This document shows positions 24,131 to 33,713 of a stretch of DNA of 60,812 nucleotides, in pieces. The notes beneath the pieces were generated by a model that had not been told where the DNA came from, searched no databases, and saw only the letters and a list, made by a program, of their open reading frames with translations. How positions within the stretch are numbered: the stretch's first letter is position 1; each line of letters begins with the position of its first letter. The stretch is from an uncultured Oscillospiraceae bacterium (GTDB taxonomy: Bacteria > Bacillota > Clostridia > Oscillospirales > Oscillospiraceae): the NCBI GenBank assembly GCA_904419145.1, contig CAJFQQ010000010.1, positions 1-60,812 of the forward strand, given 5' to 3'. A program made the translations under genes and the position numbers.

Positions 24131-26596
24131 ATGGAACAGGTCTTGCTGGCGCGGGTGGCGGTAGCGGCTGCTGCCTACGTCTTTGACAAGCCCTATGACT
24201 ATATCATCCCGTCATCTCTTGCGGAAAAGGCACAGGCTGGCGTTCGCGTCACTGTGCCTTTTGGCCGTGGCAACAAGCGGTCCGAGGCATTGATCCTCAG
24301 CACCTATGAGGGGGAACGGAAGCCGGAGTACAAGGTGGTGGAGACGGTTCTGGATACCGCGCCGGTGATGAGCCAGGCGGAAATGCGTCTGGCGTTCTGG
24401 ATGCGGGAGCGGTATTTCTGCACGATTTATGACGCGGTCAAGGCAATTTTGCCCGCAGGGCTCTGGTACCGCATCCGGGAGACCTATCACATCTCCGGCC
24501 AGTGGACGGAGGAGGTCATCTGCGCAAAGCTGGCCGGCAGCGAGCGGCTCCAGGAGGTCTACCATGCCATTACCGCTTCCGGCGGCAGACTGGAGCTGGA
24601 CAAGCTCAAGGAGCAGTTCGGAGACGGTGTGACGGCGGCGCTCAAGGAGCTGGTACAGCTGGAGCTGATTGCCGCGGAGACCACCACCAGCCGCCGCCTC
24701 TCCGACAAGGTTGTGAAACGGGTGACGCTGGCGGTGTCACCGGAGGAGGCTATGGCTGCCGCCGAGGCCAAGCGCAGATCGGCGCCCCTCCGCTACGAGG
24801 TGGTGAAGCTGCTGAGTACCATCGGCAGCGCCCTGTCCTCGGATCTCTGCTACTTTACCGGCGCCTCCGCCGCCACGCTTCGAAACCTGGAGAAGGCTGG
24901 GATTGTCACCATGGAGGCGGAGGAGCAGTACCGGGTACCCAGCCTCAGCGGCCGGGAGGCGGGCGCGCCGATCCACTTGAACGAGGAGCAGCAGCGCGCC
25001 TATGACGGCATCCTGGATTTGTTCCGGTCCGGCAAGCCCGCCTGTGCGCTGTTGTATGGCGTCACCGGCAGCGGCAAGACCCAGGTATATATCCGCCTGC
25101 TGCAGGAGGTGGTGGCCGCCGGCAGGACCGGTATGATCCTGGTGCCGGAGATCGCCCTGACGCCACAGATGATGGAGAAATTCTCCGCCTACTTTGGGGA
25201 CAAGGTCGCCATGCTCCACAGCTCCCTCCGGCTCTCGGAGCGCTACGACCAGTGGAAGCGCATCCGCAGGGGGGAGGTACAGGTGGTGCTGGGTACCCGC
25301 AGCGCCGTGTTTGCCCCGCTGCCCAACCTGGGAATGGTGATTCTGGACGAGGAGCAGGAGGGCAGCTACCAGTCGGAGAACCTGCCCCGCTACCACGCCC
25401 GGGACGTGGCAAAGTTTCTCTGCGCGGAGAACAACGCAGCGCTGCTGCTGGGCTCCGCCACGCCAACGGTGGAGACCGCTTACTTCGCCAAAACCGGCCG
25501 CTACCACGCCTTTTCCATTCAAAAACGGTACAACGACCGTCCATTGCCCCGGGTGATCCTGGCGGATCTGCGCCAGGAGGTGAAGGCCGGCAACAGCGGC
25601 AGCATCAGCGGCGTATTATACGAGGAACTGCGGCAGAATATAGAGCGTGGGGAGCAGAGCATTCTGTTTCTCAACCGCCGGGGCAACAGCCGGATGCTGC
25701 TGTGCGGGGAGTGCGGCGCGGTGCCGGAGTGTCCCCGGTGCAGCGTCCCCATGACCTACCACAGCGCCAACAACCGCCTGATGTGCCACTACTGCGGCCA
25801 CTCGGAGCGGGCCTGGGAGACCTGCGATGAGTGCGGCGGCATCATGAAGCATGTGGGCACCGGCACACAGAAGGTGGAGGAGGAGCTGAAGGAGCGCTTT
25901 CCTGGCGTGGAGATTTTACGCATGGATGCGGACACCGCCGCCGGGGGGCACGAGAAGATTCTGCAGACCTTCCGATCCAAGAACATTCCCATCCTCCTGG
26001 GCACCCAGATGGTGGCCAAGGGGCTGGACTTTGAAAATGTGACGCTGGTGGGGGTCCTGGCGGCGGACTTGTCCCTGTATGTGGACAGCTTTCGCGCCGC
26101 GGAGCGGACCTTCAGCCTGCTGACCCAGGTGGTGGGTCGGGCCGGACGGGGTGAGAAGGCAGGCCGGGCGGTGATCCAGACCTATACCCCGGACAATGAC
26201 GTCATCGTCAGCGCCGCCCGCCAGGATTACGCAGCCTTTTATCAGTCCGAGCTTCGCATGCGGCGGATCCGCCGCTATCCGCCTTTCGCGGATATCTTTA
26301 CCCTCACGGTCTCCGGCGGGGAGGAGGGCGCCGTCCTCCGAGCCGCCGCCAAGCTGCGGGACGGGATGCGCATGGGGCTTGCCTATCCCTCCGCCGCCAA
26401 CATGGGGGTGGAGGTGCTGGGACCCGCTCCGGCGCCGATTTTGAAAATGAACAACCGCTACCGCTACCGGGTGCTGTGGGTGGGGAAGAACGATCACCAG
26501 ACCCGGGAGCTGATGGGGTATTATCTCAAGGCTTTTTACAATCAAAAGGAAAACCGCAGTCTGAGCCTGTTTATCGACTGCAATGCAATGGATTAG
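24131..26596 (+). CDS. priA: Primosomal replication restart helicase PriA
   Basis: PriA restarts collapsed forks by loading DnaB through partner proteins. The 821-residue protein has the 3'-DNA-binding domain (VFDKPYDYIIP), Walker A GVTGSGKT, the DEEQE box, and a zinc region with eight Cys in two ribbons (CGECG, CPRC, CHYCG, CDECG), then helicase motifs V and VI (LLGTQMVAKGLDFENVTLVGV, VGRAGR). ATG 24131 follows GGGAGGTGGGG; an ATG 15 bases earlier is in frame but has less support. coaBC, often found before priA, is absent. Confidence 0.95.
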   Translation: MEQVLLARVAVAAAAYVFDKPYDYIIPSSLAEKAQAGVRVTVPFGRGNKRSEALILSTYEGERKPEYKVVETVLDTAPVMSQAEMRLAFWMRERYFCTIYDAVKAILPAGLWYRIRETYHISGQWTEEVICAKLAGSERLQEVYHAITASGGRLELDKLKEQFGDGVTAALKELVQLELIAAETTTSRRLSDKVVKRVTLAVSPEEAMAAAEAKRRSAPLRYEVVKLLSTIGSALSSDLCYFTGASAATLRNLEKAGIVTMEAEEQYRVPSLSGREAGAPIHLNEEQQRAYDGILDLFRSGKPACALLYGVTGSGKTQVYIRLLQEVVAAGRTGMILVPEIALTPQMMEKFSAYFGDKVAMLHSSLRLSERYDQWKRIRRGEVQVVLGTRSAVFAPLPNLGMVILDEEQEGSYQSENLPRYHARDVAKFLCAENNAALLLGSATPTVETAYFAKTGRYHAFSIQKRYNDRPLPRVILADLRQEVKAGNSGSISGVLYEELRQNIERGEQSILFLNRRGNSRMLLCGECGAVPECPRCSVPMTYHSANNRLMCHYCGHSERAWETCDECGGIMKHVGTGTQKVEEELKERFPGVEILRMDADTAAGGHEKILQTFRSKNIPILLGTQMVAKGLDFENVTLVGVLAADLSLYVDSFRAAERTFSLLTQVVGRAGRGEKAGRAVIQTYTPDNDVIVSAARQDYAAFYQSELRMRRIRRYPPFADIFTLTVSGGEEGAVLRAAAKLRDGMRMGLAYPSAANMGVEVLGPAPAPILKMNNRYRYRVLWVGKNDHQTRELMGYYLKAFYNQKENRSLSLFIDCNAMD

Positions 26597-26606
26597 GAGG
26601 CGCCAT

Positions 26607-27137
26607 ATGGCCACACGAAAGATTGTGCTCCAGGGGGATGAGATCCTGACAAAGGTCTGCCGCCCTGTCACGAATTTTGATGAGAGACTGCACGAGCTGC
26701 TGGATGACATGAAGGAGACGCTGATCCAGGCCAATGGGGCCGGACTGGCGGCGCCCCAGGTGGGGATCCTCCGCCGGATCACGGTGGTGCTCAATGACGA
26801 CGATGAGATCCTTGAGCTCATCAACCCGGAGATCATCTACACTGAGGGGGAGCAGACCGGGCCGGAAGGTTGCCTCAGCGTCCCGGGGAAATTCGGCATG
26901 GTGACCCGTCCGGAGTTTGTCCGGGTCCGGGCCCAGGATCGGAATGGAAACTGGTTTGAGGCGGAGGGCTATGACCTCACCGCCCGCTGCTTCTGCCACG
27001 AGTTGGAGCACCTGGACGGACATCTGTACACGGAGCATATCGACCACTTCCTGTCCGACGAGGAGCTGATGAACTACTACAAGGAACACGGATACGACGT
27101 GGAGGAGAGCCAGGAGGAGGACGGGGAGCAGGTATGA
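26607..27137 (+). CDS. def: Peptide deformylase
   Basis: Def removes the formyl group from nascent proteins. The three catalytic motifs are GAGLAAPQ (44-51), EGCLS (87-91, Cys ligand C89) and HELEH (131-135). The 176-residue length includes a C-terminal acidic tail (EESQEEDGEQV). ATG 26607 follows TAGGAGG by 7 bases. fmt begins at the stop as ATGA. Confidence 0.96.
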   Translation: MATRKIVLQGDEILTKVCRPVTNFDERLHELLDDMKETLIQANGAGLAAPQVGILRRITVVLNDDDEILELINPEIIYTEGEQTGPEGCLSVPGKFGMVTRPEFVRVRAQDRNGNWFEAEGYDLTARCFCHELEHLDGHLYTEHIDHFLSDEELMNYYKEHGYDVEESQEEDGEQV

Positions 27138-28045
27138 GAATCGTTTTTATGGGAACGCCGGAGTTCGCGGTGCCCTCCCTGGAGCGGCTGCTGGCAGACG
27201 GCCACGAGGTGGCGGCAGTGTTCACCCAGCCGGACAAACCCCGCAGCCGGATGAAGCTGATCCCCTCGCCGGTAAAAGCCGCCGCCCTGCAGCATGGCCT
27301 GACGGTCCTTCAGCCCACCACCATCCGGGATGAGGCGGTGCTGCAACAGGTGCGGGATCTGCACCCGGAGCTGCTGGTGGTCGTGGCCTACGGCAAAATT
27401 CTGCCCAAGGCGCTACTGGAGATCCCGACGGTGGCGGCCATCAATGTCCACAGCAGCATCCTGCCCCGCTATCGCGGGGCGGCGCCCATCAACTGGGCCA
27501 TCCTCCAGGGGGATGCGGAGACCGGCGTGACGGTGCAGCATCTAGGGGAGGAGCTGGACGCCGGGGATATCATCCTGGTGAAACGAACGGCCATTGATCC
27601 GCAGGAGGATGCCGGCCAGCTCTATGATCGGTTGGCTGTCCTTGGGGCGGAGGCCCTCAGCGAGGCGGCAGCCGCTCTGGCGGCCGGCACGGCGGAGCGG
27701 ATCCCACAAGGGGCGGCCATCGAGCCCTATGCCGCCATGCTCAGCCGGGAGATGTCCCCCATTGATTGGAACAAACCGGCCCAAACCATCGTCAATCAGA
27801 TCAGAGGACTGATTCCGTGGCCCTGCGCCAGCATGGAGCTGGAGGGCAAGCGGGTCAAGGTCTACCGGGGCGCTGTGGGAGCGAATACCTCTGCACAGCC
27901 CGGAGCCATTGTATCCGCTGACAAGCGGGGCATCGCCGTGGCCGCCGGAGACGACCGGACGGTTGTCATCACCCAGCTTCAGCCGGAGGGAGGCAAGCGG
28001 ATGGCGGCAGACGCCTATCTGCTGGGACACCCCATCAAAGTCTGA
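27134..28045 (+). CDS. fmt: Methionyl-tRNA formyltransferase
   Basis: Fmt formylates initiator Met-tRNA with 10-formyl-THF. The 303-residue protein shows MGTPEFAVPSLERLL, the catalytic loop NVHSSILPRYRGAAPINWAIL (Asn, His and later Asp in HLGEELDAGDI) and the C-terminal OB-like domain. The gene is translationally coupled to def by ATGA overlap, as in most bacteria. Confidence 0.96.
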   Translation: MRIVFMGTPEFAVPSLERLLADGHEVAAVFTQPDKPRSRMKLIPSPVKAAALQHGLTVLQPTTIRDEAVLQQVRDLHPELLVVVAYGKILPKALLEIPTVAAINVHSSILPRYRGAAPINWAILQGDAETGVTVQHLGEELDAGDIILVKRTAIDPQEDAGQLYDRLAVLGAEALSEAAAALAAGTAERIPQGAAIEPYAAMLSREMSPIDWNKPAQTIVNQIRGLIPWPCASMELEGKRVKVYRGAVGANTSAQPGAIVSADKRGIAVAAGDDRTVVITQLQPEGGKRMAADAYLLGHPIKV

Positions 28046-28059
28046 GAAAGGATGATCCG

Positions 28060-28764
28060 ATGCTGTTTTATTACGATTATACCTATTGGATGATGCTTTT
28101 GCCGGTGCTTCTCATTACCATCTACGCCCAGGCCAAGGTCAGCTCCAATTTCAACAAATATTCCCGCATCACCAACCGGCGCTATCTCACCGGCGCCCAG
28201 GCGGCGGAGGCGGTGCTGCGCCAGCACGGGATCTATGACGTGCGCATTGAGCGGGTGGCCGGGAAGCTGACGGATCACTATGATCCCCGCACCAATGTGA
28301 TCCGTCTCTCCTCCTCGGTCTATGACAGCCCCACCATCGCTGCGGTGGGTGTTGCCGCCCACGAGGCGGGGCATGCGGTGCAGTACGCTGTGGGCTATGG
28401 TCCCATCCGTCTGCGCTCTGCCTTGATTCCGGTGACCCAGGTGGGATCTCAGTTCGGCATTGTTTTGCTGTTCTTGGGCATTATTTTGTCCTTTGAGCCC
28501 CTGTTCCTGGTGGGAATCGTCCTGTTCGGTGCCACCACCGTGTTCCAGCTGGTGACGCTGCCGGTGGAGTATAACGCCTCTCACCGGGCCATCGAGACCA
28601 TTGAGAGCGGACATCTGCTGGATGACGAGGAGCTGGTAGGGGCCAAAAAGGTCCTCAGCGCTGCGGCGCTGACCTATGTGGCGGCGCTGCTGACCTCGGT
28701 CGTACAGCTCCTGCGCTTTATCCTGCTCTTTGCCGGGCGTAATGATCGCGGAGGGCGTCGATGA
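28060..28764 (+). CDS. Membrane zinc metallopeptidase (YugP family)
   Basis: This 234-residue membrane protein has an N-terminal helix (about 10-22), the zinc motif HEAGH at 101-105, and two to three further hydrophobic helices (about 130-170, 200-225). It matches the Zn_peptidase_2/YugP group, of unknown substrate. AAAGGATGATCCG precedes ATG 28060. It lies between fmt and rsmB, with an ATGA overlap into rsmB, as in many clostridia. Confidence 0.88.
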   Translation: MLFYYDYTYWMMLLPVLLITIYAQAKVSSNFNKYSRITNRRYLTGAQAAEAVLRQHGIYDVRIERVAGKLTDHYDPRTNVIRLSSSVYDSPTIAAVGVAAHEAGHAVQYAVGYGPIRLRSALIPVTQVGSQFGIVLLFLGIILSFEPLFLVGIVLFGATTVFQLVTLPVEYNASHRAIETIESGHLLDDEELVGAKKVLSAAALTYVAALLTSVVQLLRFILLFAGRNDRGGRR

Positions 28765-30059
28765 GCACCAATGCCCGTGAAGTTGCGCTGGAAGTGCTCA
28801 CCGTCTGCCGGAAGGCGGACGCGTGGGTCGACGGCGCGCTGAAAAGCGCCCTGAGCCGGGCCGGGCTGGACAGCCGGGACGCGGCGTTTGCCGCCCGGCT
28901 GACCTATGGCGTGGTACAGAACCGGATGCTGCTGGATTTTCGCATCGGGAAGTACTGTAAGACCGGCATCCGGGATTTAGAGCCGGTGATTTTGGATATA
29001 CTTCGGATTGGAGCCTGCCAGATTTTACTGATGGACCGGGTACCGCCCAGCGCGGCCGTCAACCAGGCCGTGGAAATGGCCAAGGGCCATCACCGGACGC
29101 GGGCGGCGGGACTGGTGAACGCGATCTTGCGCAACCTCATCCGGGAGAAGGATACCCTGCCGCCGGTGACCGATCTCTCGATTCAGTACAGCCACCCCCA
29201 GTGGCTGGTGGACACGTATATCACCCTCCTGGGCAGGGAGGAGGCGGAACGGACCCTGGCGGAGAATAACCGCCCGGTCCCCATGACCATTCAACGAAAT
29301 CCCCTTCGGGTCTCCAGAGATGACTTGGAGGCGGAACTGCCCACGGCGGAGCCCCATCCCTGGCTTCCGGACTGCTACACGTTGAGCGGTGTCGGCGATC
29401 TGGAAGCGCTGCCGGCGTTTCAGGCAGGACATTTCTTTGTTCAGGATGCGGCAGCCAAGCTGGTAAGTCTGGTATCCGGCTGCCGGAGCGGAGACAGGGT
29501 CATTGATGTGTGCGCCGCGCCGGGGGGGAAGTCCTTTGCCATGGCCATGGCTATGGAGGACCAGGGGGAGATCCTCTCCTGCGATATCCACGCCAACAAG
29601 CTTCGTCAGGTGGAGCAGGGGGCGGCGCGCCTCGGCATCCGTTGCATCCGCACCGGTCAGGCAGACGGCAGAGTGCTGCGGGAGGAGTTGGTGCAGACGG
29701 CGGATGTTGTGGTCTGTGATGTGCCATGCTCCGGCCTGGGGATCATTCGCAAGAAGCCGGATATCCGCTATAAGCGTCCGGAGGACCTGACGGGACTGCC
29801 GGAAATTCAGGGAGCGATTCTTGCAAATGCGGCCAACTATGTCAAGCCCGGCGGCGTTTTGATCTACTCTACCTGTACGATCCTCCCCGCGGAGAACGGG
29901 CAGGTGGTGGAGGCATTTTTGCAGAAGGCTCCCCATTTTAAAAAAGAACCCTTTTCTTTGCCCGGTCCAGTGGGAGAGACGGCAGGGGAGATCACCCTCT
30001 GGCCCCAGCGCCACCAGACCGACGGCTTTTACATCTGTAAACTGAGGAAACAGGCATGA
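28761..30059 (+). CDS. rsmB: 16S rRNA (cytosine-967-C5) methyltransferase
   Basis: RsmB has an N-terminal NusB-like RNA-binding domain (about 1-140) and a class I methyltransferase domain: SAM motif DVCAAPGGKSF, then CDVPCSGLGIIRKKPDIRYKR with one catalytic Cys (PCSG) and YSTCT with the other. The 432-residue length is standard. It overlaps the peptidase stop and the rlmN start by ATGA. Confidence 0.95.
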   Translation: MSTNAREVALEVLTVCRKADAWVDGALKSALSRAGLDSRDAAFAARLTYGVVQNRMLLDFRIGKYCKTGIRDLEPVILDILRIGACQILLMDRVPPSAAVNQAVEMAKGHHRTRAAGLVNAILRNLIREKDTLPPVTDLSIQYSHPQWLVDTYITLLGREEAERTLAENNRPVPMTIQRNPLRVSRDDLEAELPTAEPHPWLPDCYTLSGVGDLEALPAFQAGHFFVQDAAAKLVSLVSGCRSGDRVIDVCAAPGGKSFAMAMAMEDQGEILSCDIHANKLRQVEQGAARLGIRCIRTGQADGRVLREELVQTADVVVCDVPCSGLGIIRKKPDIRYKRPEDLTGLPEIQGAILANAANYVKPGGVLIYSTCTILPAENGQVVEAFLQKAPHFKKEPFSLPGPVGETAGEITLWPQRHQTDGFYICKLRKQA

Positions 30060-31096
30060 CAGACATCAAATCCATGACCCTGGAGGAGATCACCGGGGCG
30101 CTTCGAGAGATGGGGGAACCGGCCTTTCGCGGCAAACAGGTCTTTACCTGGCTGCACCGGGGCGCAGTCTCCTTTGATGCCATGAGCAATCTCTCCAAAG
30201 CGCTGCGGGAAAAGCTCGCAGCCGCCTATACGATCACGGCACCCAAAGTGGCCTGCAAGCAGGTTTCCCGCCTGGATGGGACCATGAAGTACCTTTGGGA
30301 GCTGGGAGACGGAAACTGCATTGAGACCGTCCTCATGCACTACCACCATGGGAACACGGTTTGCATCTCCTCCCAGGTGGGCTGCCGTATGGGATGCGCT
30401 TTCTGTGCCTCCACATTGGGTGGAAAGGTAAGAAACTTGACAGCATCAGAGATGCTGGATCAGGTGCTGTTTACCCAGCTGGACAGCGGGGAGACCATCT
30501 CCAATATCGTCCTGATGGGCATAGGGGAGCCGCTGGACAATCTGGATACCGTGCTGCGCTTTCTGGAGCTGGTGAACCATCCGGATGGGCTTCATATCGG
30601 CATGCGCCATATTTCACTGTCCACCTGCGGCCTGATCCCGGGGATCCGCCGCTTGGGGGAGCTGGAGCTGCAGCTGACGCTGTCGGTGTCTCTCCACGCG
30701 CCGGACAGTGAGACGAGGAGCCGGATCATGCCGGTAAACCGGGCCTATAATGTGGATGCGCTGTTCGAGGCGTGCCACTGGTACTTTCAGAAAACCGGAC
30801 GGCGGATTTCCTTTGAGTACGCCATGATTGACGGGGTCAACGACCAGGACTGGCAGGCGGATCTCATCGCCCAAAAGGTCCGCGGGATGCCGGCCCATGT
30901 CAATCTCATCCCGCTCAACGATGTGCGGGAGAGCCCATGGAAACCGAGCCGCCGGATTGCCGCCTTTCAGAAGCGGCTGGAGGAACACGGAATAACCGCC
31001 ACTGTCCGGCGGAGCTTAGGCGGAGATATCGACGCGGCCTGCGGCCAGCTCCGCAAGCGTGCGGCAGAGGCACAGAGGGAGGAACACCTGTCATGA
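30056..31096 (+). CDS. rlmN: Dual-specificity rRNA/tRNA adenine-C2 methyltransferase
   Basis: RlmN is a radical-SAM enzyme that methylates A2503 of 23S rRNA and A37 of some tRNAs. The iron-sulfur motif is C110-x3-C114-x2-C117 (CRMGCAFC), after an N-terminal HhH-like domain. The family Cys near the C-terminus is in GDIDAACGQL. The 346-residue length is usual. Both ends are coupled to neighbours by overlap. Confidence 0.95.
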   Translation: MTDIKSMTLEEITGALREMGEPAFRGKQVFTWLHRGAVSFDAMSNLSKALREKLAAAYTITAPKVACKQVSRLDGTMKYLWELGDGNCIETVLMHYHHGNTVCISSQVGCRMGCAFCASTLGGKVRNLTASEMLDQVLFTQLDSGETISNIVLMGIGEPLDNLDTVLRFLELVNHPDGLHIGMRHISLSTCGLIPGIRRLGELELQLTLSVSLHAPDSETRSRIMPVNRAYNVDALFEACHWYFQKTGRRISFEYAMIDGVNDQDWQADLIAQKVRGMPAHVNLIPLNDVRESPWKPSRRIAAFQKRLEEHGITATVRRSLGGDIDAACGQLRKRAAEAQREEHLS

Positions 31097-31833
31097 TGAA
31101 GGTTTGGGGCGTAACAGACACCGGGCTGGTACGCAAGCAGAATCAGGACGCCTATGGCGTGGATATGAACAGCGACACCGGGCAGGTCATCTGCGTGGTG
31201 TGCGACGGCATGGGCGGTCCGGCCGGCGGCGATATCGCCAGCCGTATTGCGGTAGACGCCTTTTTGCAGGAGGTCAAAAGCAAGCTGCACGCCGCCATGA
31301 ACCCGGAGCAGATCCGGGAGCTGTCCTCCTATGCGGCCAGTGTTGCAAACAGTGCCATCCGCGAAGAGGTGCGGGAACGCGCAGAATACCGAGGCATGGG
31401 GACGACCCTGGTGGCAGCCGTCAGCTATGCTGGCGGGGTGGTGGTCTCCAATGTGGGAGACAGCCGCGCCTATCTTATCCGGCCGGACGGTATTCGCAGG
31501 GTCAGCAAGGACCACTCCCTGGTGGAGCATCTGGTGGATATGGGGGATATTACCGAGGCGGAGGCCCGTACGCACCCGAAGCGCAACTACATTACCCGGG
31601 CACTGGGGCCGGAGGAGAGCACCCTGTGTGATGGTTTTATCGTCCCTATGGAGACGGGAGATATCATCCTGTTGTGCACCGACGGCCTGGTGGAGACGGT
31701 GACGGATCAGGAGATGTATGATGAGGTCCATCGGGCACAGGACATGGAGGAGTGCCTTCAGCGGCTTCTGGAGATCTCCAAGAGCAACGGCGCGGCAGAC
31801 AATGTGACCGCTGTGCTGATGCAGAAATTGTAA
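31093..31833 (+). CDS. prpC: PP2C-type Ser/Thr phosphatase (Stp/PrpC)
   Basis: This phosphatase reverses phosphorylation by the kinase encoded next. The 246-residue protein has the PP2C metal motifs: VRKQNQDAYG, VVCDGMGGPAGGDIAS, SNVGDSRAYLI, LLCTDGLVETV and ADNVTAVL. I start it at ATG 31093, overlapping the rlmN stop; the longer frame upstream lies inside rlmN. stp-prkC-rsgA is a conserved Firmicutes block. Confidence 0.95.
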   Translation: MMKVWGVTDTGLVRKQNQDAYGVDMNSDTGQVICVVCDGMGGPAGGDIASRIAVDAFLQEVKSKLHAAMNPEQIRELSSYAASVANSAIREEVRERAEYRGMGTTLVAAVSYAGGVVVSNVGDSRAYLIRPDGIRRVSKDHSLVEHLVDMGDITEAEARTHPKRNYITRALGPEESTLCDGFIVPMETGDIILLCTDGLVETVTDQEMYDEVHRAQDMEECLQRLLEISKSNGAADNVTAVLMQKL

Positions 31834-31850
31834 GAGGGGAGGTGTCGACA

Positions 31851-33713
31851 ATGGAGCGATACATAGGGAAGATGCTGGACAACCGCTATGAAATCCTGGA
31901 GATCATCGGACAGGGCGGCATGGCGGTGGTGTTCAAGGCCAAATGTCATCGTCTCAACCGCCTTGTCGCAATCAAGGTGCTGAAGCCGGAGCTGGCGGAC
32001 GACGCAGAGTTCCGCCGCAGGTTCCACGACGAATCGCAGGCTGTCGCCATGCTCTCCCACCCGAATATCGTCTCGGTGTATGACGTCTCCAAGGGCGGCG
32101 GACTGGAATATATCGTCATGGAGCTCATCGACGGCATTACCCTCAAGCAGTATATGGAGCGCCGGGGCCAGCTCAACTGGCGTGAAGCCCTGCATTTTAT
32201 TACCCAGGTGATGAAGGCACTGAGCCACGCTCACAGCCGCGGGATCATCCATCGGGACATCAAGCCGCAGAACATTATGATCCTGCGGGATGGCAGTGTG
32301 AAGGTGGCTGACTTTGGCATTGCGTGCCTCACAGCGAAGACCAGCCAGACCATGGCGGGGAAGGAGGCTATGGGATCGGTTCACTATATCTCCCCGGAGC
32401 AGGCCAAGGGGGAGCGGATTGATGAGCGCTCCGACATCTATTCCGCCGGCGTGGTGCTCTATGAGATGCTCACCAGCCACCTGCCCTTTGAGGGGGATAC
32501 GCCGGTATCCATCGCCATTCAGCATTTCAGCGCGGTTCCGCTGAATCCCCGGGAGATCAACCCGGATATCCCGGAAGCGCTGGAGCTGATCTGCCTGAAG
32601 GCCATGGCGCCGCAGATTGACCGGCGCTACCGGACGGCGGACGACATGGTCCGGGATCTGGAGGAGTTCCGAAAGAACCCGGAGATCAACTTTGACTACG
32701 ATATTTTGGACCTGCGTGGAGAGGCCCCCATTGACGAGCCCACCATGATGATCAATTCCAAGGATATTCAGGAGCTCAATACTCGGGATGACCGGCGCGA
32801 TCGTAACAACAAGGGAAACAGAAATCAGATCGCTGCCTGGAAAAAGGCCGGGCTGGCTATCCTGGGGGTTATCCTGTGTTTACTCCTGATCTTCGGAATT
32901 TATCGTGCTATTTTCAGTAGTTTTAATGAGAGTGCTACCGGAGAATATGTTGTGCCGAATCTGTTAGGGATGACGCTGGAGGATGCCTATCAGGATGAGC
33001 GGATCATGACGGAGGAGGAGAGCCAGCAGGAGACGCCGGTGGAGGGCAAGTTTGCGCTGAATGTGATTGCAGAGCAGTACAGCGAGGAGTATGCTGCAGG
33101 GGAGATCATGGCGCAGAGCCCGGATCCCGACACAGTCCGTAAGAGCGATCTGGTGATCAATGTCACGCTCAGCCTGGGGATCCATACGGAGGAGATGCCC
33201 CCCCTGGTGGATTTGGAGCGCAACGCAGCAGAAGCGCTGCTGAGCAGCCTGCAGAACACCTCGGGCCTGGAGCTGAATATCGTATGGGCGGATTCCGTCT
33301 ACAGCGAAACGATTGAAGCAGGCAAGGTCGTTTCCACAGACCCTGCGGCAGGGGATCCTCTTCAAAATGGCGATACCGTGACCATCGTGACAAGCAAGGG
33401 CCGTGAGCTGAAGTCTGTAACCGTCCCGTCCTTCCTGACAAAAACGAGGGAGGAGGCGCAGGCAGATCTCGATACTCTGGGACTGCTTGGCGAATTTGTG
33501 GAAGAAGCAAACAGCGCCCCGCCGGGCACCATCTTCAATCAGAGCATCCCGGCCACCACAGTGGTCCAGGAGGGCAGCACCATTACCCTCTATGTCAGCA
33601 CCGGGCCCCTGTACGACCCGGAGGGCGTGCCGTCCAGCGGCGATACCACCGATGAGGCGGAAACGCTGCCCGATGTGGATGCCGGAGACGCTGGCGAGGA
33701 AACCGTTCCATGA
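31851..33713 (+). CDS. prkC: Membrane Ser/Thr protein kinase with PASTA domains (PrkC/Stk)
   Basis: This 620-residue receptor kinase senses muropeptides or lipid II and affects growth and spore germination in Firmicutes. The kinase domain (about 11-275) has the Gly-loop QGGMAVV, K42, HRDIKPQN (134-141) and DFG (154-156). A juxtamembrane basic stretch (314-331) leads into one membrane helix (333-355) and three PASTA repeats starting near 366, 455 and 525, then an acidic tail. GGGGAGGTG lies 6 bases before ATG 31851. It overlaps rsgA. Confidence 0.95.
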   Translation: MERYIGKMLDNRYEILEIIGQGGMAVVFKAKCHRLNRLVAIKVLKPELADDAEFRRRFHDESQAVAMLSHPNIVSVYDVSKGGGLEYIVMELIDGITLKQYMERRGQLNWREALHFITQVMKALSHAHSRGIIHRDIKPQNIMILRDGSVKVADFGIACLTAKTSQTMAGKEAMGSVHYISPEQAKGERIDERSDIYSAGVVLYEMLTSHLPFEGDTPVSIAIQHFSAVPLNPREINPDIPEALELICLKAMAPQIDRRYRTADDMVRDLEEFRKNPEINFDYDILDLRGEAPIDEPTMMINSKDIQELNTRDDRRDRNNKGNRNQIAAWKKAGLAILGVILCLLLIFGIYRAIFSSFNESATGEYVVPNLLGMTLEDAYQDERIMTEEESQQETPVEGKFALNVIAEQYSEEYAAGEIMAQSPDPDTVRKSDLVINVTLSLGIHTEEMPPLVDLERNAAEALLSSLQNTSGLELNIVWADSVYSETIEAGKVVSTDPAAGDPLQNGDTVTIVTSKGRELKSVTVPSFLTKTREEAQADLDTLGLLGEFVEEANSAPPGTIFNQSIPATTVVQEGSTITLYVSTGPLYDPEGVPSSGDTTDEAETLPDVDAGDAGEETVP